From: an uncultured Gemmatimonadota bacterium
GTDB taxonomy: Bacteria > Gemmatimonadota > Gemmatimonadetes > Gemmatimonadales > GWC2-71-9
Length of the DNA stretch: 15,552 bases
Assembly: GCA_946479825.1 (NCBI GenBank)
Contig: CAMLHU010000017.1
Location: 1 to 15,552 of the forward strand
Reading direction: 5' to 3'
The position numbers and the translations under genes were made by a program. Below, piece after piece: positions 6,379-12,860 of this stretch; the first letter of the stretch is position 1, and every line of letters starts with the position of its first letter. The notes beneath the pieces were generated by a model, which was not told the origin of the DNA, ran no database searches, and saw only the letters and a list, made by a program, of their open reading frames with translations.

Positions 6379-7403
6379 ATCGCCGACTGGCGGTGCTGGT
6401 GATGCCGGCGGCGGCCGTGGCGATCGGGATCGGCCTGCTCGCGGCCGGGCTCGCCGCGGCGGGGTACGCGCCGGGCGACGCACTGGCGGCGATGTGGCGG
6501 GGCGCGTTCGGCTCGCCGTACGCGATCTTCTCGTCCACGCTGCTCCGTGCCGTGCCCCTGATCGTGATCGGTCTCGGCATCGCGCTCGCGTTCCGGGCCA
6601 ACGCGCTCAACATCGGCGGGGAAGGGCAGTTCTACGCCGGGGCGGTCGCGGCCACCTGGCTCGGGCTGCACGTCGGCGCCTGGCCGGGATGGCTCGCGGC
6701 CCCGGCGGTGCTCGTCGTCGCGGCCATTGGCGGCGCGCTCTGGGCGGCGGTGCCCGCCTGGCTGCGGGTGCGCTTCGGCGTCCTCGAGGCCATCAGCACG
6801 CTGCTCCTCAACTTCGTCGCGACCTCGCTGGTGAGCCTGATGGTCACCGGCCCGCTGCAGGAATCGGCCCACACCTACCCCCGAAGCGACGCGATCGCGG
6901 CCTCGGCACGGCTGCCGCTCTTCGGCGGCACCCGGCTGCATCTCGGCATCGTGCTGGCGCTCGCCCTGGCCGTCGCGCTCGCGGTGACGTTCCGCCGGAC
7001 CCGCTGGGGCTTCGCGCTGCGGGCGGTCGGTGCGGGCCCGCGGGCCGCCGAGCTCGTCGGGCGGGTGCCGGTGGCGCGAGTCACCGCCCAGGCGCTCCTC
7101 GGCTCCGGGGCGCTGGCCGGGCTCGCTGGCGGACTTGAGGTCGCGGGCGTGTCGTACGCGCTGTTCCAGAACCTGTCGCCGGGGTACGGATTCACCGCGA
7201 TCGCGGTGGCGCTGCTCGCGCGGCTCGATCCGATCGGCGTGGTCGCGGCCGGAGTGCTCTTCGGCGCGCTCGAGTCAGGCGCCGCGGCGATGCAGCGCGA
7301 CGCCGGCGTGCCCAGCGTCGCCGTGTACGTGGTGGAAGCGGTGGTCATCGTGGTGGTGCTGCTGGCCGACCGGTACGCCCGACGGGCCGCGGAGGCGGCG
7401 TGA
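6375..7403 (+). CDS. Nucleoside ABC transporter permease, first subunit (YufP-like)
   Basis: This 342-aa polytopic inner-membrane protein of the branched-chain-amino-acid/ribose permease superfamily (BPD_transp_2) has about eight to ten hydrophobic segments. Key motifs are the short loop NALNIGGEGQFYAGA (76-90), the cytoplasmic coupling region around RWGFALRAVGAGPRAAELVG (210-229) and GYGFTAIAVALLARLDPIGV (270-289). These are typical of the longer of the two permeases in BMP-type importers. The GTG start at 6375 overlaps the ATPase stop, with a G-rich ribosome binding site just upstream. The open frame extends further upstream, but that part lies within the ATPase gene and has no membrane character. 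It pairs with the next gene, whose start overlaps this stop (GTGA). Confidence 0.92.
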   Translation: MNRRLAVLVMPAAAVAIGIGLLAAGLAAAGYAPGDALAAMWRGAFGSPYAIFSSTLLRAVPLIVIGLGIALAFRANALNIGGEGQFYAGAVAATWLGLHVGAWPGWLAAPAVLVVAAIGGALWAAVPAWLRVRFGVLEAISTLLLNFVATSLVSLMVTGPLQESAHTYPRSDAIAASARLPLFGGTRLHLGIVLALALAVALAVTFRRTRWGFALRAVGAGPRAAELVGRVPVARVTAQALLGSGALAGLAGGLEVAGVSYALFQNLSPGYGFTAIAVALLARLDPIGVVAAGVLFGALESGAAAMQRDAGVPSVAVYVVEAVVIVVVLLADRYARRAAEAA

Positions 7404-8305
7404 ACGCCGCCCTCGCCGCCGGGTTCGGCGCCGCCGCGGTGCGGATCGCGACGCCGCTCCTGCTGGCGGCCCTGGGTGAGACCGTCGCCGAGCGCGGCGG
7501 CGTGCTCAACCTCGGCATCGAGGGTGCGATGCTCGCCGGCGCGCTCGCCTCGGCGTTCGGCGCCATCCACGGCGGGCCGTGGACAGGTGTCGTGGCAGGG
7601 ATCACGGCAGGGGTGGCCACCGCGGCGGTGTTCGCCGCGGTCGCGCTCGGCGCCGGGGCCGACCAGGTCATCGCCGGGACGGCGGTGACGCTCGGCGCCA
7701 CCGGCCTCACCGGCGCCATCTATCGTGCCACGTTCGGCAGCGCCGCGGGCGGGCTCGGCCTGCCGACTCTCGGCAACGTCGCGATCCCGGGGCTCTCCAA
7801 GATCCCGCTTCTGGGTCCCGCGCTCTTCGACCAGCCCGTCCCCACCTACCTGGCGTTGCTGGCCGTGCCGCTCGTCTGGTGGCTCATCTATCGGACCCGC
7901 TGGGGGCTCGGACTCCGTGCCGCGGGGGAGTCGCCATCGGCGGCGCGCGCCTCGGGTGTCCGCGTGATCCGGACCCGCACCCTTGGCGTGCTCGTCGGCG
8001 GTGCGTTCGCCGGACTCGCCGGCGCATCGCTGGTCCTGGCCCAGGTCGGCACCTTCGCCGAGAACATGACGGCGGGGCGGGGCTTCATCGCCATCGCGAT
8101 CGTGGTCCTCGGCCGTTGGAATCCCGTCGGAGTCGCGCTTGCCGCGCTCGCGTTCGGGGCGCTCACCGCGCTGCAGTTCCTCCTCCAGGGACTCGGTCTC
8201 GCCGTTCCCTATCAGCTCTTCCTGATGCTCCCCTACGCCATCACGCTACTCGCGCTCGGCGGCGCCGTCGGCCGCGCCCGGTCGCCCGAATCCCTCGGAC
8301 GCTAG
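7400..8305 (+). CDS. Nucleoside ABC transporter permease, second subunit (YufQ-like)
   Basis: This 301-aa membrane protein of the same permease superfamily has around eight hydrophobic segments. The characteristic ALGETVAERGGVLNLGIEG (24-42) motif, the coupling segment TRWGLGLRAAGESPSAARASG (166-186) and RGFIAIAIVVLGRWNPVGV (227-245) identify it as the shorter partner in BMP-type importers. It begins with GTG overlapping the stop of the first permease. The last coding residues are followed by a 73-bp gap before the sigma gene. A very short GGCC-GTTC-GGCC hairpin lies in that gap (about 8315-8326), but there is no T-tract to make a convincing terminator. Three of the four junctions in this five-gene operon are 4-nt overlaps, which supports equimolar expression. 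Confidence 0.92.
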   Translation: MNAALAAGFGAAAVRIATPLLLAALGETVAERGGVLNLGIEGAMLAGALASAFGAIHGGPWTGVVAGITAGVATAAVFAAVALGAGADQVIAGTAVTLGATGLTGAIYRATFGSAAGGLGLPTLGNVAIPGLSKIPLLGPALFDQPVPTYLALLAVPLVWWLIYRTRWGLGLRAAGESPSAARASGVRVIRTRTLGVLVGGAFAGLAGASLVLAQVGTFAENMTAGRGFIAIAIVVLGRWNPVGVALAALAFGALTALQFLLQGLGLAVPYQLFLMLPYAITLLALGGAVGRARSPESLGR

Positions 8306-8350
8306 CTCCCCTGTCGGCCGTTCGGCCCGCCCGCCAGATTGACGCAACCT

Positions 8351-8364
8351 TTGACAGTCCTGTC
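8351..8364 (+). promoter_or_regulatory. Consensus -35 box overlapped by a small palindrome, upstream of the sigma gene
   Basis: TTGACA (8351-8356) is a perfect -35 hexamer, but no good -10 is found 16-18 bp downstream. Overlapping it is GACAG-TC-CTGTC (8353-8364), a perfect inverted repeat that could be a protein-binding site. If this -35 is used, transcription would start near or after the GTG at 8379, which would favour the later TTG (8409) as the sigma start. Confidence is low because the -10 is poor. Confidence 0.3.
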
Positions 8365-8378
8365 CCATCCAACCGGCT

Positions 8379-8960
8379 GTGCACGCCACCGAACCAGGTG
8401 TCCTCAGGTTGAGCGCTGATTCGCAAGTCGTTGCCAATCAAGGAGATGGCGATGATGTCGCCCTCGCCCAGGCGGGCGACGAGCGGGCGTTCGAGCGGCT
8501 CTATAGGAAGCATTCGCCGCGGGTGTACAACCTCGCCTGGCGGATGCTTGGAGAAGATCACGCCGCCGAGGCGACCCAGCAGGCGTTCATCCGGGCGTGG
8601 TACAAGATCGGCACGTTCCGGGGCGAGAGTCAGTTCGGCACCTGGTTGCATCGGTTGGCGGTGAACGTGTTCCTGGCGGAGCGCGGCGCGCTGGGGACCG
8701 CGCGGACGCGCTTTCACGAGGACGACACGCCGCTCGAATTCGTGGCCGCGGGCGCGGCGGAGTCGAGCCCCGAGTTCGAGATGGATTTCGAGGCGGCGGT
8801 GGCCCGGCTTCCGGACGGCTATCGGAAGGTGTTCGTGCTGCACGACGTCGAGGGATACACCCACGAGGAGATCGGGAGCGCGCTCGGCATCGCGCCGGGA
8901 AGTTCGAAGGCGGCGCTGCACCGGGCGCGGAACGCCCTGCGGAAGTATCTGGAGCGGTAG
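8379..8960 (+). CDS. ECF-family RNA polymerase sigma factor
   Basis: This 193-aa protein (from the GTG at 8379) has only sigma regions 2 and 4, the ECF layout. Region 2 covers about residues 36-101 (FERLYRKHSPRVYNLAWRML, then the DNA-melting FRGESQFGTWLHRLAVNVF). Region 4 covers about 138-191 (LPDGYRKVFVLHDVEGYTHE with the helix-turn-helix EIGSALGIAPGSSKAALHRA). The start is uncertain. GTG 8379 has no ribosome binding site, while an in-frame TTG at 8409, preceded by AGGTG at 8396-8400, would give 183 aa. The only strong ribosome binding site, AAGGAG at 8440-8445, faces ATG codons in a different frame. The gene is followed, after a hairpin, by a membrane anti-sigma gene, so its activity is probably controlled by sequestration at the membrane. 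Confidence 0.93.
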   Translation: MHATEPGVLRLSADSQVVANQGDGDDVALAQAGDERAFERLYRKHSPRVYNLAWRMLGEDHAAEATQQAFIRAWYKIGTFRGESQFGTWLHRLAVNVFLAERGALGTARTRFHEDDTPLEFVAAGAAESSPEFEMDFEAAVARLPDGYRKVFVLHDVEGYTHEEIGSALGIAPGSSKAALHRARNALRKYLER

Positions 8961-8984
8961 CGAAGCGCGCGGCGCTTCGAGGAG
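8961..8984 (+). promoter_or_regulatory. Hairpin immediately before the anti-sigma ribosome binding site
   Basis: CGAAGCGC (8961-8968) and GCGCTTCG (8972-8979) form a perfect 8-bp stem with a 3-nt loop. It begins right after the sigma stop codon and ends one base before the AGGAG ribosome binding site (8980-8984) of the anti-sigma gene. In mRNA, such a stem would lie against the ribosome landing site and could damp or couple anti-sigma translation. No T-tract follows, so it is not a typical terminator. Confidence 0.55.
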
Positions 8985-8990
8985 CGAACG

Positions 8991-9698
8991 ATGAACACAG
9001 AACTGATGGACCGGTTGTCGGAGTACGTGGACGGCACGCTCGCGCCGGCCGAAAAGGCGCGGGTGGAAGCGTGGCTGGCCGGCGATCCGGCGGCCCGGCG
9101 CGCGGCGGCGGAACTCGCCGAGGTGAAGCGGCGCGCCGCGGCGCTCCCGCTCCGGCCGGTGCCCGAGTCGGTGTGGCTCGGCGTGCGGGCCGGCATCCGG
9201 AGCGGCGGGACCGGGGCGCAGCCCCGCCACGCGGCGAGCGCGCGGCGCCGGATCAGCTTCTCGCTGCCGCAGCTCGCGGCGGCGGCGGTGGTGCTCCTCG
9301 CCGTCGGCGTCGGGGGCGGGTGGATGCTGCTCCGCCCGGCGCCCGGCGGAACGCAACCAATCGCGGCGGCGTCCAATCCTACTGGCGGGCCGGCGACGTC
9401 CGGGTCCGGTCCCACGCTGATCACGGCGGGGGTGGCGACGCCGAAGGCGGACCGCTCATACGACCGCGCGATCAACGACCTGCAGCGGGTGGTGACGGCG
9501 CAGGAGCGTCAGCTGAGCCCCGCCACCGTGAAGGTGATCCAGGCCAACCTCGCCCGGATCGACAGCGCGCTCACCCAGGCGCAGCAGGCGCTGCTGAACG
9601 ACCCCGGGAACCCGTACCTGAACGACCACGTGGCCGAGATGCGGCAGCGGAAGCTCAAGCTGCTTCGGCAGACCGCCGACCTGCTGCGGGCCAGTTGA
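8991..9698 (+). CDS. Single-pass membrane anti-sigma factor (non-zinc type)
   Basis: This 235-aa protein sits directly after the ECF sigma gene. The cytoplasmic N-terminus (about 1-65: LSEYVDGTLAPAEKARVEAW, then AELAEVKRR) resembles the helical anti-sigma domain but has no Cys or paired His, so it is not the zinc-binding form. A membrane helix follows at about 94-115, then a flexible Gly/Ser/Pro linker and a helical periplasmic domain (about 154-235) with heptad-like leucines. Binding the neighbouring sigma and sensing an envelope signal through the C-terminal domain is the expected role. Family assignment rests on context and architecture more than on strong motifs. The ATG start has an AGGAG site 6 nt upstream, next to a strong hairpin. 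Confidence 0.8.
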   Translation: MNTELMDRLSEYVDGTLAPAEKARVEAWLAGDPAARRAAAELAEVKRRAAALPLRPVPESVWLGVRAGIRSGGTGAQPRHAASARRRISFSLPQLAAAAVVLLAVGVGGGWMLLRPAPGGTQPIAAASNPTGGPATSGSGPTLITAGVATPKADRSYDRAINDLQRVVTAQERQLSPATVKVIQANLARIDSALTQAQQALLNDPGNPYLNDHVAEMRQRKLKLLRQTADLLRAS

Positions 9699-9717
9699 AC
9701 GGAATGGAGACCGCACG

Positions 9718-10725
9718 ATGATCACCCTTGCCCTGACCGCGCTCGCCCTGACCGTGGCGCAGGTGCCCGACACGCCGGCAACGCCGGTCCCCGCGGAGCA
9801 CGTCGCGCGGTTCGCGACCCACCTGGCGAACCAGATCGCCACCGAAGTCTCGACCCAGGTCTCGGCCCGCTTCCGCACCTCGTTCGACGGCGACGAGGAC
9901 GAAGATGCCGGCGGTGCCGGCGTCACCGACACGACCATCGCGGTCCGGAAGGGGACGCGGCTCTCGGTCCAGAACTTCTCCGGGACGATCACCGTGAACG
10001 GGTGGGACCAGGACCGGGTCCGGGTCCGCACCGCATCGGACGACCGTCAGGGGGTCGAGGTGTCCGGCGGGTCGGTGACGCTGCGGATCAACGGCGCCGG
10101 CGGGCGCTGGGGCGAGCCGCGCGCGCACGACCTGACGCTCGACGTGCCAAGCTGGATGGACCTCGACCTGGGCGGCACCGAGGTGGCCATCACCGTGACC
10201 GGCGTCCGGGCCGCGGTCCGGGCCCAGACGGTGGAAGGGAGCGTCTCGCTCAAGGGCGGCGACGGCTACATCTCGCTCAAGTCGGTGGACGGCGACGTGA
10301 CCCTGAGCGACGCCCGGGGGCGGATCGAGCTCAACACGGTGGAGGGGGAGATCCGCGCCACCAACGTCAGCGGCGACCTCGACGTGCAGTCGGTGGACGG
10401 GCAGATCACCCTCGAGCGGGTCACGTCGCAGGCGGTGTCCGCCAACTCGGTGGACGGCGACATCCGCTTCTCCGGCGCGATCAGCCCCGGCGGGGTCTAT
10501 CACCTCGAGTCGCACGACGGCGACATCGTGCTCGAGACCCCCGCGACGCCCGACGCGACGGTGTCCATCAACACCTTCGACGGCGAGTTCGAGTCGGACT
10601 GGCCGGTGACCGTCCAGGGGACCGACACCCGGCGGGTGAACTTCACGCTGGGGAGCGGGAAGGCCCGCATCGAGCTCGAGACGTTCGACGGCAGGATCAC
10701 GCTGCGCCGCGGCTCGGCGCAGTGA
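9718..10725 (+). CDS. Exported DUF4097-type beta-repeat protein (first of a pair)
   Basis: This 335-aa protein has a hydrophobic N-terminus (MITLALTALALTVAQ) that may be a signal peptide, although it lacks the usual basic n-region. An Asp/Glu-rich stretch (57-63) precedes a long beta-repeat domain. The short motif [VF]-[DE]-G-x-[VIL] recurs near residues 172, 190, 208, 226, 245, 266, 287 and 323, mostly 18-21 residues apart, as expected for a beta-solenoid (DUF4097, putative adhesin). DUF4097 domains occur in envelope-stress proteins such as LiaX. The enzymatic role, if any, is unknown. The gene lies 19 bp after the anti-sigma gene and is followed by a related paralogue, so the four genes probably form one module. 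Confidence 0.82.
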   Translation: MITLALTALALTVAQVPDTPATPVPAEHVARFATHLANQIATEVSTQVSARFRTSFDGDEDEDAGGAGVTDTTIAVRKGTRLSVQNFSGTITVNGWDQDRVRVRTASDDRQGVEVSGGSVTLRINGAGGRWGEPRAHDLTLDVPSWMDLDLGGTEVAITVTGVRAAVRAQTVEGSVSLKGGDGYISLKSVDGDVTLSDARGRIELNTVEGEIRATNVSGDLDVQSVDGQITLERVTSQAVSANSVDGDIRFSGAISPGGVYHLESHDGDIVLETPATPDATVSINTFDGEFESDWPVTVQGTDTRRVNFTLGSGKARIELETFDGRITLRRGSAQ

Positions 10726-10751
10726 GCCACCATCACCTGAGGAACACCACG

Positions 10752-11528
10752 ATGCGCCGCATCTTCGGACTCACCCTGCTGTTTTCGGCCGTCGCGGCGT
10801 CCGCCGCGGCCGCGCAGGACTTCAGCTGGAAGGGGACGCTCGCCGCCGGCAAGACGCTCGAGGTCCGCGGCGTCATCGGCACCATCCGCGCCACGGCCGC
10901 GAGCGGGAACGAGATCCAGGTCACCGCCCGCAAGCACGCGCGGCACAGCGATCCCGACGAAGTGAAGGTGGTCGTCGTGCCGTCGGACGAAGGGGTGACC
11001 ATCTGCGCGGTCTATCCGACCCCGCGGAACGCCCGGCACGAGAACGAGTGCACGCCGGGCGGCGGCCACATGAGCACCGACAACAACGACGTCGCGGTGG
11101 ATTTCACCGTGCAGGTGCCCGCCGGGGTCCGCTTCACCGGCGGGACCGTCAACGGGTCCGTCTCGGCCGACGGCCTGACCGCCGACGCCGAGGTGTCCTC
11201 GGTCAACGGCGACGTGAGTGTGAGCACGGCGGGGGTGGCGCGGGCCAGGACGGTGAACGGCTCGGTGGACGCGACCATCGGGCGGAACGACTGGGACGGG
11301 AGTCTCGACCTCGAGACCGTGAACGGCGGGGTCACGCTCCGGGTGCCGGCCGGCCTCAACGCCGACCTTCGCGCCTCGACCGTCAACGGCTCGGTCACCA
11401 CCGACTTCCCGGTGACCGTCCAGGGGGCGATGAGCCCGCGTCAGCTGCGCGGGCGGATCGGGAACGGCGGCCGCACGCTCGAGCTCCGGACCGTCAACGG
11501 CTCGATCGAGATCCGCAAGCAGGGCTGA
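10752..11528 (+). CDS. Exported DUF4097-type beta-repeat protein (second of a pair)
   Basis: This 258-aa protein has a clear signal peptide (MRRIFGLTLLFSAVAASAAAA, cleavage expected before Gln22). The mature domain is built of repeats around VNG[SDG][VI], near residues 133, 151, 168, 190, 211 and 248. Two cysteines (85 and 100) could form a periplasmic disulfide. The C-terminus (FPVTVQG...LELRTVNGSIEIRKQG) closely parallels that of the preceding DUF4097 protein, and 18 nt of DNA are identical (10603-10620 and 11409-11426), supporting gene duplication. The open frame extends upstream into the previous gene, but the ATG at 10752 gives the signal peptide and follows a GAGG site. No catalytic motif is seen. 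It is the last plus-strand gene before a convergent pair. Confidence 0.82.
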   Translation: MRRIFGLTLLFSAVAASAAAAQDFSWKGTLAAGKTLEVRGVIGTIRATAASGNEIQVTARKHARHSDPDEVKVVVVPSDEGVTICAVYPTPRNARHENECTPGGGHMSTDNNDVAVDFTVQVPAGVRFTGGTVNGSVSADGLTADAEVSSVNGDVSVSTAGVARARTVNGSVDATIGRNDWDGSLDLETVNGGVTLRVPAGLNADLRASTVNGSVTTDFPVTVQGAMSPRQLRGRIGNGGRTLELRTVNGSIEIRKQG

Positions 11529-11538
11529 AGCGGCGGCG

Positions 11539-11568
11539 GGGGCCCGAGGTCACTCCTCCTCGAGCCCC
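11539..11568. terminator. Hairpin at the convergent gene boundary (possible bidirectional terminator)
   Basis: GGGGCCCGAGG (11539-11549) can pair with CCTCGAGCCCC (11558-11568), 10 of 11 positions, around an 8-nt loop. It lies at the junction of the convergent DUF4097 and VOC genes and covers the VOC stop codon. There is no T-tract on either side, so intrinsic termination is uncertain; some high-GC bacteria use U-tract-poor stems. Chance formation in GC-rich DNA cannot be excluded. Confidence 0.4.
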
Positions 11569-11915
11569 TGCCAGAGCGCGATCCGGTTGCCGTCGGGGTC
11601 GGCGATGAGCGCCATGATCCCCCACGGCTGCCGGGTCGGCTCGGAGACGAAGGTCACCCCCGCATCGAGCAGGTCACTGCAGTAATCCAGGAGCCCCGGC
11701 ACCTGCAGCACCAGGCCCGTCTCGCGGCCGACCATCGCCTGCGCGTTGGGGTGGGTGGCCGGATGCACCCCCAGGCGGGTCCCCTCGGCAAAGAATTCGG
11801 CCCCGAACGATCCCTGCTTGGCGAGCGGGAGCTTGAGCGTGTCCCGATAGAACGCGATGGCGCGCTCGATATCGGTCACGAAGATGGCGGCGGAGTAGAG
11901 CGAGGGTGAGGGCAT
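11550..11915 (-). CDS. VOC-superfamily (glyoxalase/bleomycin-resistance fold) protein
   Basis: This 121-aa protein has the paired beta-alpha-beta-beta-beta pattern of the vicinal oxygen chelate fold. It opens with LYSAAIFVTDIERAIAFYRD and ends with MALIADPDGNRIALWQ, the usual C-terminal signature of glyoxalase-like proteins. Typical metal-ligand positions are only partly recognisable (a terminal Glu is not clear), so the activity and substrate cannot be assigned. The start ATG fits the first strand. However, its upstream region is made of a C-rich heptamer repeat and has no normal ribosome binding site, which is unusual. It lies 27 bp downstream of queG on the same strand and may be co-transcribed, and it ends 21 bp from the convergent DUF4097 gene. 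Confidence 0.85.
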   Translation of the reverse strand: MPSPSLYSAAIFVTDIERAIAFYRDTLKLPLAKQGSFGAEFFAEGTRLGVHPATHPNAQAMVGRETGLVLQVPGLLDYCSDLLDAGVTFVSEPTRQPWGIMALIADPDGNRIALWQGLEEE

Positions 11916-11947
11916 CAGGGGTCAGCGGTCAGGGGTCAGGGGTCAGG
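11915..11947. repeat. Tandem heptamer repeat (TCAGGGG, about 4.7 copies)
   Basis: Units TCAGGGG, TCAGCGG, TCAGGGG, TCAGGGG and a partial TCAGG lie head to tail at 11915-11947. The repeat fills the whole gap between queG and the VOC gene. It supplies the last base of the VOC start codon and the queG stop codon (11943-11945). On the transcribed minus strand it reads CCCCTGA units, so it displaces a normal ribosome binding site. Copy number may vary between strains. Confidence 0.85.
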
Positions 11948-12860
11948 TGCCGACGGCGGCGAGGTTGCGGGCCAGGCCCTCGCGGCCGGGGCGCGCGAGG
12001 GGCGTTCCGCCGAAGCGAGCGGAGAATTCATCGTCGGTCATCCCGCGGATCCGCTCCGAGGTCAGCCCGTCGAAGTGTCCCCGGTCGGCGAACTCGGGTC
12101 GGGCGCTCTCGGTCGCGAAGCGCTCGTTCCACGGGCACACGTCGTTGCAGATGTCGCAGCCGAAGGCCCAGCCGGCCAGGCGCGGCGCGAGCCCGGCCGG
12201 GATGGGATCCCTCTGCTCGATCGTGAGATACGAGATGCAGCGGGTGGCGTCCACCACGCCGGGTTCCGGGAACGCGCCGGTCGGGCAGGCGTCGAGGCAG
12301 CGGGTGCAGGTGCCGCAGTGTTCCGCCTCGAAGGGCCGATCCACCGCCAGCAGCAGGTCGGTGAAGATCGTCCCGATCAGCACGAACGACCCCAGTCCCG
12401 GCCGGATGAGCATTGCGTTCTTGCCGATCCAGCCGAGCCCCGCGCGCGCCGCGAGCTCGCGCTCGGGCACGGGCCCGTCGTCGATCCACGCGTGCGCGAC
12501 CTGTGCTCCCTCCTCGCGCAGGTAGCCGGCCAGCTCCCGCAGCCGCCGGAGCGTGACCCCGTGATAGTCCTCGCCGCGCGCGTACTTGGCGACGCGCGGC
12601 GGGCGTCGCGTCGCGTCGGTCTCGGCGTGGTAGTAATTCTCGAGCACCACCACGGCCCGCTGCGCCCCCGGCACGATGCGCGCGGGCGCGCGGCGCTTGC
12701 CGGCCTGCCGGTGGAGATACCGCATCACGCCGGCGTGGCCCTGGGCGAGCCAGCGGTCGAGCCGGTCGGCGTGGGCGTTGGGGGCCAGGTCGGTGACGCC
12801 GCAGGCTGCGAAGCCGAGGGCGATGGCGCGCGCCTTCACCCGCTCGGCGAGGGTCGTCAT
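11943..12860 (-). CDS. queG: Epoxyqueuosine reductase QueG, short form
   Basis: QueG reduces epoxyqueuosine to queuosine at tRNA wobble position 34, using cobalamin and two [4Fe-4S] clusters. This 305-aa protein shows the cofactor-domain region with WIDDGPVPERELAARAGLGW (125-144; Asp127 aligns with the proposed proton donor in the usual VDTGP motif, where Thr is Asp here). It also has both cluster motifs: CGTCTRCLDACPTGAF (Cys182, 185, 188, 192) and Cys208 with CDICNDVCPWN (Cys235, 238, 242). It ends soon after the ferredoxin-like part, so the C-terminal HEAT-like tRNA-binding repeats of the longer enzymes (about 380 aa) are missing; short forms are known. The ATG at 12860 overlaps the ndh stop (ATGA). 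The reading frame is open further upstream, but that part is antisense-frame noise within ndh. Confidence 0.92.
   Translation of the reverse strand: MTTLAERVKARAIALGFAACGVTDLAPNAHADRLDRWLAQGHAGVMRYLHRQAGKRRAPARIVPGAQRAVVVLENYYHAETDATRRPPRVAKYARGEDYHGVTLRRLRELAGYLREEGAQVAHAWIDDGPVPERELAARAGLGWIGKNAMLIRPGLGSFVLIGTIFTDLLLAVDRPFEAEHCGTCTRCLDACPTGAFPEPGVVDATRCISYLTIEQRDPIPAGLAPRLAGWAFGCDICNDVCPWNERFATESARPEFADRGHFDGLTSERIRGMTDDEFSARFGGTPLARPGREGLARNLAAVGT

Noticed and set aside
4765..6941. Very long minus-strand open frames opposite the ABC importer genes
   Set aside because: Their translations are Arg/Pro/Ala/His-rich strings without domains and coincide with well-supported plus-strand genes; long antisense frames are expected at this GC content.
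8991..9185. Zinc-binding anti-sigma (ZAS) domain
   Set aside because: The N-terminal domain contains no cysteine and no HxxxCxxC motif, so a zinc-type assignment is not supported.
11140..11516. CRISPR-like or minisatellite array in the second DUF4097 gene
   Set aside because: The repeated DNA follows the codons of a protein repeat (VNGS-type turns) with irregular spacing and diverged units; it is explained by the beta-repeat protein.
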